Assembly (NCBI RefSeq): GCF_029784135.1
Contig: NC_073746.1
Coordinates: 282,979,348-283,043,347, forward strand
DNA: 64,000 nt
From: Toxorhynchites rutilus septentrionalis
Taxonomy: Eukaryota; Arthropoda; Insecta; Diptera; Culicidae
Direction: 5' to 3'
Below are positions 11,116 through 25,668 of this stretch, one piece after another. Both the position numbers and the translations under genes were made by a program. The notes under the pieces were generated by a model. The model did no database searches, was not told the origin of the DNA, and was given only the letters and a program-made list of their open reading frames with translations. Position 1 is the first letter of the stretch. Every line of letters begins with the position of its first letter.

Positions 11116-12084
11116 TATTCCAATTCGGATTCTGTTGAGGAGTATATTAGTGTAGACGGCATTAAGCTTCGTGTGCTTTTATTGGGAGGCGGAAATAAAG
11201 ATGAATATTTAGGTGGAATAAACATGCTTTCAAAATAAATATTATGAATGAAAATTTACTTTAGCTTGTCGAATATTTATTTTATGTGATGAAATGAGAG
11301 GTTTTTTTCCGAAATTGCAAGAATATATAGAACGAAAACTGTGTCTGATGATGATTTTATATTATAATAGTAATTATTTGTGAAGCAAACAGGAAATGCA
11401 TCGACAAATGGTTAAGTGAGTATCAGGACTACATGTGTTAGGTAATCAAACAATATGAAGTAGAAATTTTCATTTGAACTTTTATATTTTTAGACCGTAC
11501 TTGGCCTTTCTGATCTGATAGAAAATAATTGACCTCCCAAGCACTAATATCGCCACCAGACGTCGACACTGTACATTTGTCGTCGAAAATATAAACAAAT
11601 CAGACTATATAACGCACACCACCAAATCTCCTCATTCGTGAACCTGAAAACGTTTTTGACGTAGGACTACGTCTTTCATTTCTGTACCGGGGTGTAAGTT
11701 CAATGTTTCGAGAACGAAAAAGTGACGCTGGACTGCAAGGTTTTGAACGTTAATACCTCTTTTCAGGCTGAACGGAATGGAATGATAATCATTTCATTCG
11801 AAAGACCACGAGTTATATGATTGTTAATTATTGATCTGAAAACTTGTTTCAATAGCTTTAAAGTTGCTTAGAAAACAGGTTATTGAAACCGTATGTAAAC
11901 TCGCATACGTTCTGGAAATCCAAACAGTTGATGCGACGATGTGAGAGGAGGACGGTCGCAATCAGACGCCTATGCATTACGGTCTTCTTTTCCAATTTCA
12001 TTTTTCTTCTGCAGTTGGACCGAACGGATGGCTAGAAAACATGACGCTTCCTTTGCTTTCGTTCATTTGTATCTTTACTCTCGC

Positions 12085-12465
12085 ACCGTGAGGACTCGTT
12101 TCATTGGGACTAAGCAGACAGCTCGTAAATCTACCGGTGGTAAGGCACCACGAAAACAGCTCGAAAAAGCGCACCAGCCGCAGGAGGTGTGAAGGAGCCA
12201 CATCGCTACCGACCGAGAACCGTCGCTTTGCGTGAACTTCGTCGCTATTAGAAGTCGACCGAATTGCTGATCCACTACCTTTGCAGCGTTTGGTTTTTGG
12301 AATTGCCCAGGACTTCAAAACCGACTTGCGCTTCCAAAGTTTCGCGGTTATGGCACTGCAAAAGGCCTATTCGAAGATACCAATTTGTGTGCTATCCACG
12401 CAAAACACGTCACATCATGCCCAAGGACATCCAGCTGGCCCATCGTATACGAGGAGAGCATTATT
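12085..12465 (+). pseudogene. Histone H3 pseudogene
   Basis: Several runs match histone H3. [18 protein letters not shown] is encoded at about 12109-12162. The frame for [19 protein letters not shown] follows at about 12193-12250 and is ended by TAG where the family has Gln, and KSTELL comes next. [13 protein letters not shown] and AVMALQKA, with the end block [14 protein letters not shown], appear in other frames. The AVMALQ spelling is that of replication-dependent H3 rather than H3.3. A 9-base insertion sits after the start (RTRFIG before TKQ), and there are several frameshifts. The sequence cannot make H3. It lies beside repeats at 11650-13560 that may have carried it. Confidence 0.85.
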
Positions 12466-12648
12466 ATCTTAGTACCTTAGCATATGATCAACGGCCCTTT
12501 TCAGGGACATCAAATTTGATGGATTACAGTTCAGAAAAGTTTTTGTAGGCCGAACTGAAAGAAGCATTTAGCGAAAATCGTGATATCGATACCGATAGAT
12601 GCCATTGACTATGAATTTGATAATGACGAATACGAAATATATGATAGT

Positions 12649-13144
12649 GGATATTTCACCATATCGAAGAAATCACTTTGATGAAAGCTGCGTTATAAAA
12701 TTATTTGTGTACAAATGCCGCATTTTAATTTACGATGAGTATTTCCTCGGAGTACTCGATTCCTCCTTAGAGCATTAATAATCTCTTTCTAGCAAAACGA
12801 AGTGGTATGATAATCACATTATTCGAACGATCAAATGCTGATATTTCAATTCCATTTCTCCTCAGCAGTCGGATCTAAAGCATTTGGCGAATACGAGGAT
12901 ATTTCACCATATCGAAGAAATCACTTTGATGAAAGCTGCGTTATAAAATTATTTGTGTACAAATGCCGCATTTTAATTTACGATGAGTATTTCCTCGGAG
13001 TACTCGATTCCTCCTTAGAGCATTAATAATCTCTTTCTAGCAAAACGAAGTGGTATGATAATCACATTATTCGAACGATCAAATGCTGATATTTCAATTC
13101 CATTTCTCCTCAGCAGTCGGATCTAAAGCATTTGGCGAAAACCG
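12649..13144. repeat. Apparently perfect 248-bp tandem duplication
   Basis: The block beginning GGATATTTCACCATATCGAA at 12649 is repeated from 12897 without any difference that I can see, up to GCATTTGGCGAA at the end of each unit. The offset is 248 bp. A third, diverged relative of the unit's end (AACGAAGTGGTATGATAATC) occurs near 13505, and another near 11770. The duplication is either recent, actively homogenised, or an assembly artefact. Confidence 0.9.
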
Positions 13145-13754
13145 AGGTATCGAAGATAATTCGATACCGATGGGTGCCATTGACTATGGATTTGATAGTG
13201 AAGAACACGATATGATATGGTGTAGTGGATATTATCGAAGTGGATATTATATTACATATCAATATTTGTTTACGAATGCTGCAATCGATCGTCGTTATTG
13301 GGGAGTTAGAATTGTTGGGAAGGGGCTCTTATTTTCACTGTATAATTCCGAGGAGGAATCCATTCCTTCTCAAGAGTTAATAATCCTGCCCCAGATCAAC
13401 GATGATTCCAATTGTAGGGGATTGGGGAGTGAGTACTATTTGCGCTGGGTATTTCCGAGGAGGAATCGATTCCCCCTTTGAGCGTTAATATTTTTTTCCG
13501 GCTAAACGAAGTGGTATGATAATCACTTTATTCGAAAGATTAAATGTCTAAGATTTATATGCTTGTTACTTATTTATTGCTAAGTCAACGTTAGTCCTAC
13601 GTCCACTTTGCGGTTATATCAAACATATAACCCACTTCTAGTTTTTTATTACAAAGTCAGTTCGGCACTGAGCCACTTTCAAGAACGAATTCGCTATAAG
13701 TGAATAAAAAAACGTTTTGCCTGTAGTTAGGTTGGAGCTCGTGTGAACCTAGGT

Positions 13755-14345
13755 TGGAACCTCGCGGTCGTCATGGACGACGAGACGTATTTAATGCTGG
13801 ATGGCAACGATTGGCAGGGGACTAGCTACTTTACGTACCCTAGCAAGGAGGTAAGTTCGGACATGAAGTACATCTCCCACACCAAGTTCCCAAAGAAGGT
13901 GAAGGCTAACCATCAGCGGAAAGGGGATGTCGAAGCTACTCTTCTTCCGTTCGGGACTTGCGGTGAACGGAGAGATTTACAGCACAAAGTTGTCTGCCGG
14001 AAGTTGCCTCCTTCATCCAAAAATATCATCTGGACGAGCATGGTTGGTGCATCACGCAAAGAAGTCACTGGAAGAGATGTACCACTAGAGATTGTTCCGA
14101 AGTTCGTCAACCCTACGCTGCGTCCCATCGATAATTTCTGGGCAAACCTGAAGCGAAGGGTGTACTCGAACAATTTCGTGGCAAAAAAGTTCTCCGTTTT
14201 CGCCACGAAATTGTTGGAGTACTATTAAATAAAATTAAGAAAGAACTGAAAAACATGCCAAGAAGTATGTTTTCGACAGCAATGGCGAAAATTTCGGTTA
14301 ACTGTCGGAAGGCTGCCCGATAGGGTGTCGAAATATTTTTGTAAC
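13755..14345 (+). pseudogene. IS630/Tc1-type transposase remnant, copy 2
   Basis: This is related to the fragment at 8379-8899. The first catalytic block is LAVVMDDETYLMLDGNDWQG. The third block, LRPIDNFWANLKRRVYSNNF, survives at about 14120-14180, with Asp-Asn where the family more often has Glu-Asp. The middle, including the second catalytic aspartate, is scrambled. The C-terminal AKISVNCRKAAR is interrupted by a stop (TAG) near 14320. The 5' end is missing: the fragment starts abruptly after foldback-type sequence at about 13754. Confidence 0.7.
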
Positions 14346-15278
14346 ATGGTCAATAAAATTATGTTTTATGGGAAGTTTTTGAATGCAAACGTTATGGCTG
14401 CGTTACTAATTCTAGGGATAGGAAAAAAATAGAAAGAAAGTTCTTCCTAAAACCCAACCAACTTAGATAAAACAACTAAAGGGCTTTCTTTTTCTTCATT
14501 TCGAATATAAACCAATTTGGGAACAATTTTACATTATAATTAATATATAGTTCTCTATTATCGATCGTTATGGTTGAAAATAACGATCAGAAGAATGGAA
14601 TATTTGATTTTATTACACTATCATGGTTCCATGGTGTCGAACAAATTCACCACAATTGGTTTGTGTTTTCCGATAATTATCATCATTTACACAAAACGTT
14701 CAACATATCTTAGCTGTATTGTTTAAGTTTTATCAATCCATATCGACCCTTTAGCTGCTATTTCAAAAAATATTCCGATTCACTTTATCACTGTAACTCA
14801 AATAAATACTACTAAAAACCCTTTAAAAAGAATCAATGGTGATGTAATGTTATTGGTGTAAAAATATATATGTATATGAATAATCAGAGAATACAAAATC
14901 ACAAGAGTTCGAGATTTGAAACGTGATAAATTTGATATTTCACTTTTTGTAGATCCAACATAATAAGAAATGTGTGAATCCTGATTTAATGCAGTAAATA
15001 AAAGCGCAAAAGTAGAATATATATAATTCGGTCATTATTTTGGAGCAAGTTTCTCTTGATCCTTTATTATATCTTTCTTCTGAACTTTGGGTAAAGCACG
15101 CATAAACAAAACCATTTATCGCTTTACAATATTATGTTCTAAACTCTTTATCCTCATCCAGCTAACAGGCTCACTTTCAATTTTCCAATCGATTCGATCC
15201 ACCAAACTCATTTATTTTTTTCCTCAATTTATCGAGAGATCTTCCGGAACAAAACAAATGACGCATCTGAATCATGCT
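14346..15278. other. Rab4 downstream region, AT-rich
   Basis: This stretch lies 3' of the Rab4 stop codon on the minus strand and probably holds its 3' untranslated region. A minus-strand AATAAA (TTTATT at about 15062 on the plus strand) is a plausible poly(A) signal about 215 bases after the stop. Beyond it, to 14346, I see only AT-rich sequence without a coding run or a repeat I could place. Confidence 0.4.
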
Positions 15279-18430
<3,152 letters not shown>

Positions 18431-18449
18431 TTCTTTTGAACTGGTAACA

Positions 18450-19540
18450 CTCATATCACTGACTGATCGTGTGATGTCAGTGAAAATCGGCGATACCGTT
18501 TCATCTCTTTTTCGGGTGACATCGGGCGTACCTCAAGGATGTCATCTAGGTCCATATATATTCCTGCTTTACCTCAATGATATTAATCTTTGTCTAAAGT
18601 GTCCCAAACTTGCATATACGGACGATTTAAAATTGTTCTACACTGTGAGTAGTATCGATGATGCGATATTTCTACAGCAACAACTCGATATTTTCTCTGA
18701 TTGGTGCGAAACCATTAGAATGGTTTTTAATCCTTTGCTGTTCAGTCATATCGTTCACGCGGAAACGATCGCCTGTAACATTTTCGTATAAAATACGCAA
18801 TATCTCTTTGAAACGTGTTGTGACTATCAAAGATCTTGGTATCGTCTTAGACTCAAAGCTAACCTTTAGCGACCATATCTCATACATTATCACCAAGGCA
18901 TCTAGGATGTTAGGTTTCATTTTTCGCATCTCAAAGCAATTCAAAGACCCACATTGTATCAAAGCTCTTTATTGTGCTTTAGTGCGCTCTCATCTTGAAT
19001 ATTCGTGCATAGTATGGTCTCCCTACTATCAAAATAGTGTCCAGCGAATTGAGGTGAAACAGCGGAAATTCGTCCGTTTCGCCCTACGCAACTTGCCCTG
19101 GAGCGATCCTTCGAATTTACCCAGCTATGAGGATCGTTGTAAATTGATCGGACTCGATTTGTTGAGCTTACGTAGAGATGTAGTGAAGGCAACTTTTATA
19201 TCCGATCTAATTTCCTCGAAAATCGATTGTGCTGATCTTCAGTCGATCGATTTTAATATACGCCCTCGTAACCTGCGTTCACATACATTTCTCTGCCTTC
19301 CTCACTCTCGCACAAACTACGGTTACAACGAATCCGTATCGAATATGTCTCGTGTATTTAACCGCTGCTACTTATCTTATGACTTTCACTTATCTCGCGC
19401 AAATTTAGGAAAGGCATTCTTGACCGCTCTTTCCAGATAGGCATAGTTTTAAGTAAATTAAGTATTTTAAGTTATTTATTTATTAGGTATCATTAGGGCA
19501 CTCATGTTCAGGCCTGTTGATAGTAATGAATAAACAATAG
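18450..19540 (+). pseudogene. Non-LTR retrotransposon, 3' part of reverse transcriptase
   Basis: The first frame reads VTSGVPQGCHLGPYIFLLYLNDI and then YTDDLKLF. This is RT motif 4 followed by the catalytic box, with Thr where Ala is usual (YADD). After a frameshift near 18731 the second frame runs through KDLGIVLDSKLTFSDHI, KALYCALVRSHLEYSCIVW and RIEVKQRKFVRFALRNLPW to a stop at 19440. The 5' half of RT and any ORF1 are missing, as expected of a 5'-truncated LINE copy. The 3' end carries AATAAA-like A-rich sequence near 19530. The clade was not determined. Confidence 0.85.
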
Positions 19541-19559
19541 ATGCTAAAATGAATTGTTT

Positions 19560-22500
19560 GCGATTTTCAATTGAGTTAAACGAAGACTGAGAATTGTCGT
19601 AAAAGATTTCAAAAAATGGATTTACAAATACAGTTCAATGTTATTTTGAAGATGTCTTAAATACTAGTACAGAATGAGACATTTTCCTTTCGATTCGGAT
19701 CAATTTCATGAAACTTATACGATTTTAACGAAATGCTTTATCTTGCAATCTTTCGACTCCCTTCTATGCGTTGTCCAAAATTTTCTCCGTTTTACCTCCA
19801 GAGTTTTGCTTCTGCTTCCCGTAACCATTTCATTAACTTCGATTTATATGGCGATAAAGAGAATGAGAGTTTCGAACTAGTTGAATTAACTAGCTGAACA
19901 TTTGTATTGATGCTGTTCTTCCAAAGTGAAGAATAGTTTCCACACAAGAAACAGAGGACCATTCTTGATGAAATGTTCCGAAAAATCTGTCCTTTACAAA
20001 AATGCTCCAGTCGTACATTTGCTAACAATATTGTTTCAGTGATAGATCTGCTCCGTTGATACGTCCAAAATCCGTCAAATATTCTCGAATTGTTTTCCCT
20101 CCATTTCTTTTTATCGGATACATCAACGCCTCATAAACTTTAAAACCAGTGCTTCGCATCTCAGATGAAATTTCAAGATTTGTCTGTTTGAATCCATCAA
20201 TCCTTTGGTGAACCGTGTGAAATATGCAATCCGATACTACCCGTATACAAGAGTTTTTCTTCTCCATCTTGAACGACCAGTTGCAGCTCGCGTAATAGGA
20301 TCAATTCACGTTTATACCGTTCGTCGTTGTTCAAATATATATTTTCCAGGCCTTCTTAAAAAGCTGCAAGTGTATCTCTGATGCTTGAGAACGTCCCAAG
20401 AATATTAACGTCAAGTAACGACTTACCAACTCCTTCTCTTCTTCCTCCTAAAATCTGACATTCAGATCCATCTGTAGCCTATTTGTAGTCTTGTTCTTCA
20501 AAGACTCGTCGAAACCAACGACAATGTATAGCTTAAAAAGTTTCATAAAGCCAAACATCATCATAAAGCTCATTTTATCACACCTAGTTAGTCTTTCTCG
20601 GCTTCTGGCTGTATGGCTGTCATTTTTCTTAATACAACCATGTCTTTTTCAGCAGTGCGAAGTGATTTGTGACATTTGTGATGATCTGTGATCTCATCTT
20701 TGATATTATGATTTTCAAGCATGAATTTATCGATAGTTTTCGAAGAAAAAAAAGGGAAGAGAGAATTGGTTGAAAATTGGGTGAATTGGTAAAAACAGCG
20801 CGAATGTAATAGACAGCTTTTGCGCTGTTTATCCTATCGGAAGGACTTAGTTTACCTACAGGCAAAAGCAAACAATATAGACTGAAGTACCTACAGAGAG
20901 CCAAACTAGTCAAATGCAATTTTTTTTGTATTTAATTTTAATTACTGCAATAATCAAAATTCTAATTGACGTAATTTAATTTTTTCCAGATTGGTGGCGA
21001 AATTCCATGATATTCCCTGACATTGATTGAATTCCCTGATATTCCCTGATTTTCAAGGTAGTCGACACCCTGTGATAGATGAACATGTGGCCTCCGTTCG
21101 TGATCTCTGTGACAAAGCTCATATGTAGACCAGATGCTGTTATGTGGTGCTTACGCTGGCGGCGAAGTTTCACCAACAGGAACTTCCACAGTATCTGCGT
21201 CTAGTGCTGTTCTGATCGATGGAATGGACTTTGCTCAACCGATTGTAATGTAATCGTCAATACAGCTGCGATTGCACTGTTACCCGCAGATTCACACCAT
21301 CCACCGTTGGAAATCTCTTCCAGTATCTCGTACGTGCCAGTACAACGACAGGCTTCGTGTTGTCGTTTTGGAAAAATCAACTACAATGCACTTTGTTATT
21401 ACCTCCCCACTCTTGACTGGACATACTCGAATGCCTGGCAAAATATTAATAAAATGGCCTCCGAATTCTATTCCACCATTCAACGTTGGTTGCGGGAGAA
21501 TGTACCCCCCAGAAGACGTCCGGTTTCGCCTTCGTGAAGTACAGCATTACTCCGACAACTGAAGCGCAAAAAAAAACGCTTGTCAGCGGATATTTCGTGT
21601 TCTACAGTCGTCTGACAGTAAACTCAGAACTCAATGCGTTAGTAATGGGTATCGTAAGCTGCATTTAGCTTTGTACAAAGGTAAAATACTTGGGTGTGGG
21701 TATAATGGGTATCGTAAACTGAATTCAGCTTTGTACAAGACCCACATCTTGAGAATGCAAACCAATCTCCGGTGAAATTCAAAAAAACAAAAAAATATTA
21801 CAAATCGAACTTAATTTCCTACGTCAGAAGTTTCCCACATGAAAAGAAGTATTGATTTCTAAGTATCAAAATTATTATCAAAATGTACTAATGGTAAAAC
21901 ACATTGCTCAAAAATTCCAATTACATTTAATCAGAGAATCCGAGATAATTCCAATGAAAAATTCTGCATCCCTAACCCAATCACCGTTTGATCAATACGG
22001 CAAACATAAACAAGCTAATTATTACGAATGCGTTTATCGATTTCACGAGCCGCAACAAGTTTCGATGGAAGGCCGAGGGCACTGTAATCGACGAAGAAGC
22101 AGTAATACCTACTTCATCGTTGTATACTAGATGACCAACTACCCCCAATCTACTACCCACTGCTATTTGCAGCCCCCCATACAGGGAAAAGAACCTACAT
22201 TTGTTCTCGATGAAGTGATGCAGCAGGCACGATTTTCCACTTCCAGCCCGGCCAATGATGAGAAACTTGAAAAGATAATCTGCGGGGGAAACAAAGAGAT
22301 AAACAAGAGAGAAATCGTGATGAATATCCTCGAAAGCGCATGTAGAAATGGACGTTATTTCAATTATATCGAACTGTCGACGATGTTAGCATACGATCAT
22401 CATCCTCAGCAGAATTACTCAGAAATTAGAATCCCGTTGGATATGCTAATTGAGCTGTAAATTATCACTACCGAAATCTGCGGAAATGACTGCGTACCGT

Positions 22501-22926
22501 ACGATTCTGACATTTTCTGGTGAAAATTTCAGCAGCTTCGCTAGTCCACTACACACAACACAGTAAAAATCAATTGAACAAACTGAATAATCTGCAACGT
22601 AAACAGAAGTAACATACAAAATGCACTTATTTCGATTTATTTTGCATTTATTAGCACACTACGACTTTTACTCCTGGCAATGTTTTTAAAATTTTTGCTC
22701 GTCTCCTCTGGCGTTCGACAAAATGCAATCTATGAACAAAAAATGACAGTTGCTGCGGTCATAGGCGGCCGAAAAGGCCTTCTCTGGTTAAGCAGGGGCA
22801 AGCAGTGTTGCTTGGGATACGATTTCTTCGCTAGACTGAAAACGAAAATAAAGCTTTTGCAGTCGAAATTTGTAATGAAATTTTGTTCAAATACCCAACG
22901 AATCTCGCAGAAAGAGATAAAAGTAG
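19560..22926. other. Intergenic region with unassigned decayed frames
   Basis: Nothing certain is coded here. At about 21395-21535 a plus frame reads LDWTYSNAWQNINKMASEFY, then IQRWLRENVPPRRRPVSP, which resembles the linker between endonuclease and RT of non-LTR retrotransposons, but no RT follows. Two consecutive plus frames (21852-22130 and 22131-22460) have no recognised family. On the minus strand 20022-20267 is open but unlike any family I know. Short repeats of TTCCCTGATATTCCC at about 21008-21050 are typical of dispersed elements. Confidence 0.3.
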
Positions 22927-22950
22927 AGTCTGCTCCTAGGGGTATGAACG

Positions 22951-23860
22951 GGAGCAGACTTCCTGTGCACGCGCTTTATTTTCGAGAGACGAGTATCGAT
23001 TTTCTCTTCCTCACAACCCTTCCATGTGCAAGCGATGAGATCGGGCTTTAGCACGCGAGCTTGGGATTGACTCTTTCTCTTTTCTTTCGTAAAATATTGA
23101 GAGGTTTCCAGACTTCCTGTGCGCGCGCGGCTAAATTTCGAGAGACGAGTATTGATTTTCTCCTCCTCACAACTCCTTCACGTGCAAGCGACGAGACCGG
23201 GCTTTAGCACACGAGCCTGGGTTCGTCTCCTTCTCTTCTCTCTCGTAAAATATTGAGATGTGCTCAAGAATACTTCGTTGCACCTCAACATGAGTGATGC
23301 ACATGTTTTGGTGCACGCGAGACTTTCTCGTGTGCCTGCCTCAAAGTGACATTTGGTGCTGTCGGGGGAAGTTGTGCTTCTGGTGTTAAAATTTTAATCT
23401 TCGTAATATGGCACGTAGAACAATTAGTGATGAAGAACTGTTTCACATAAATATCGCTGCTAAAGTCATCCAATCAATTCATTCATTTGTTGCACCCAGC
23501 TCACAATGATTGTGTGAGATATGAGGCTGAATAGGGCAAATCACATTGTCTCTTCTACGCGCTGTGCGAGATCTCAGAAGGCCTAACCAAATGTCACTTT
23601 GAGGCAGGTACACGAGAAAGTCTCGCGAGCACTAATACACGAGCATCTCTTTGTGTACCCAACACATGTGCATCGTTCGCATCGAAACGCGACGCGGCAT
23701 TTCCTGCACACATCACAAAATTTTACGTAAGAGAAGAGAAAGAGCCAATCCCAAGTCCGCGTGCTAAAGCCCGGTCTCATCGCTTGCACATGGAAGGGCT
23801 GTGAGGAAGAGAAAATCGATACTCGTCTCTCGTAATTTCAGCGCGCACAGGAAGTCTGCT
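22951..23860. repeat. Foldback element with duplicated left arm
   Basis: The left end (GGAGCAGACTTCCTGTGCAC) and the complement of the right end (AGCAGACTTCCTGTGCGCGC) pair. The pairing continues with high similarity through ACGAGTATCGATTTTCTC, TGTGCAAGCGATGAGA and CGGGCTTTAGCACGCG. The left arm contains two tandem units of about 154 bp (from 22955 and from 23109); the right arm has one. Just outside, AGTCTGCTCC (22927-22936) and GGAGCAGACT (22951-22960) form a perfect 10-bp hairpin. A block near 23480-23580 recurs directly at about 23885-23990. Confidence 0.8.
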
Positions 23861-24036
23861 CGCTCGGCTGCCTTCTACCTCGCTCATTTGTTGCAGACAG
23901 CTCCCAATGACTTTGTGAGATGCGAGACTGTTTAACGCAAAGCACACTGTCTCTTTTGCGTGCTGTGCGAGATCTCGGAAAGTCTAGCCCAAACTGAATC
24001 GGTGTAGTGTGCGCATATGCATATCGCTCCATACTG

Positions 24037-24991
24037 CCCAGCAAACATTAAATCGCATAACAAGCATATATCATATGCCCTAAAATTTGATTGGCATATA
24101 ATGCGCCTAACTGGCGTATGCATGCAAAAGTGGAGGCTATATACATACATGGCAAATGCTCACCGAATTTGTTTGGATGAATATGCAACTTTGACCGGCT
24201 ATAATAGCGATTATGTTGAATTGAATTGCGATCTAATATGAATATATTCATGAATTGTCAAAGCACCAAATACGACTTTTGCCATACTCATATACGATTT
24301 ATTACAGACATAGAAAAAAACAAATAGCGCAAAATATTTTCGTGAAATGTTTATTATAGCCTCACGAACCGCCATTTTTATATATGAATATTTATGTTTG
24401 TAGAAATAATAATTGTTTGATTGACTTGTGTTGGGAGTGGAATATGAATGTTTAAAATGGCACAGATTGATATTTGGTGAAAACTGCTGCGATGTGGGTT
24501 CGAACCCCGGTCGTCTGGATTATCATCCACCAGCTATCTCGCGCGGCTACCTGAAATTTAATTCAACAGCAGTTAAAACTTTCGAGTGCATCAGCATTTC
24601 ATCGACATTTCAATATGATGTAATATGTTCTTTATTAGGATCTAATATGATTTACTGTTTCATGATATACTTCAGAATGCAACACGATTTACTACAGTAC
24701 TGAATCGATTTAAATTATACGCTTATACGACACACAAACTGCATCAGCGTAATATACGTATATGATGCGGATTAAATATATTTTACGACAATGTACATCA
24801 TAAAATTGATGTTTATTATACCGAATGGCGACTTAATTTGATAATGGTATATAAAATCGAGTTTTTACATTTTATGCGATTTCAAATATACACGATACAT
24901 ACTTTGATTGATATTATATGCGATTATGATTTATTCGGATTTCTTGTAAGACTTGGCACGTGCAAAATTATACGATTTAATGTTTGCTGGG
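24037..24991. mobile_element. Non-autonomous inverted-repeat element, 955 bp
   Basis: The ends are 24-bp inverted repeats with one mismatch, beginning CCCAGCAAACATTAAATCG at 24037 and at 24991 on the other strand. The interior is AT-rich, with many CATATA/TATATG steps, and has no transposase. A stretch at about 24463-24515 carries A-box-like TGGCACAGATTG and B-box-like GGGTTCGAACCCC and may be a decayed tRNA-type insertion. Confidence 0.8.
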
Positions 24992-25052
24992 TGATCAAGT
25001 CGTCCGACCTATCTATCGGCCAACAAAAGTCTGCAGTGTGCGGGGACTCTTA

Positions 25053-25404
25053 AGGTGGCCGTTTGCCTGTTTGCCCGGAGGTCAAATATTTGATATTTTT
25101 TGACAGATAAGGTTTGATTTGATATTTGTACAAACACTATTTTGTTTGCCACTCTTCAATTTTCAACAGTGGTAAACAATTTCAAACACCGAACATGGAA
25201 AAAATCCGCTGAAATATTCAAGGTAACCTAACCATGTACCGACAGGTTCGAAGAACAATCTGAAAAAATATTTTAGACATCCAATAATTGAATATTTGCT
25301 TGTCGTGTTTTGTGTAGAATATATTTGATCAGTACACGTTGACCAAATTTTATCTGTCAAAAAGAGTCAAATATTTGGCTTCGGTCAAACAGTGTATGCG
25401 CACC
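25053..25404. mobile_element. MITE, second copy of the family at 9911-10178
   Basis: The ends are imperfect inverted repeats: AGGTGGCCGTTTGCCTGTTT on the left and, complemented, GGGTGCGCATACACTGTTTG on the right. The TCAAATATTTG phrase lies just inside both ends. The interior (ACCATGTACCGACAGGTTCG, ATTGAATATTTGCTTGTCG) matches the copy in the foldback at 9911-10178, reversed. It sits about 260 bases upstream of the SRFBP1-like start codon, so it may lie in or next to that promoter. Confidence 0.75.
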
Positions 25405-25668
25405 CTTATTCGTGTCGCATTACAAGTCCGTACAATTAGCTAGATGTCGAATTAGAGGTAACTAACTGTACAATCTGTGTGTAGTAATCGTCGTGTTTTT
25501 GATGACGTCATTATTTCGGAATATATTACCTTTTGCTTGTGAAATCTTGGTTTGTATTCGACAACTGCAAAACAAACGTGAGCTCCAGTAAATGCATGTA
25601 AACATTTAATCGAATCAATCGGCTTATAACTTTGAACTGGATCTATTAGTAAATGAATAACCCAAAAA

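Larger units (their letters stand above)
9845..11590. repeat. 1.7-kb foldback (inverted-repeat) element
   Basis: The outer arms match in opposite orientation: ATGTACAGTGTCGACGTCTGG at about 9849-9870 against its complement at about 11555-11577. Inner landmarks also mirror each other. TTGACAGTTCAGTATAGTTG near 10757 pairs with a copy near 11025, and the GCCGTCAACGCG block near 10624 pairs with GTGTAGACGGCATTAAGC near 11150. The centre is near 10900. A MITE in the left arm (9911-10178) breaks the symmetry. Related arms occur at about 40430-40925. No transposase was found inside. Confidence 0.75.

Noticed and set aside
24463..24515. Possible tRNA gene inside the inverted-repeat element
   Set aside because: No acceptor stem or anticodon stem can be drawn around the B-box-like segment.
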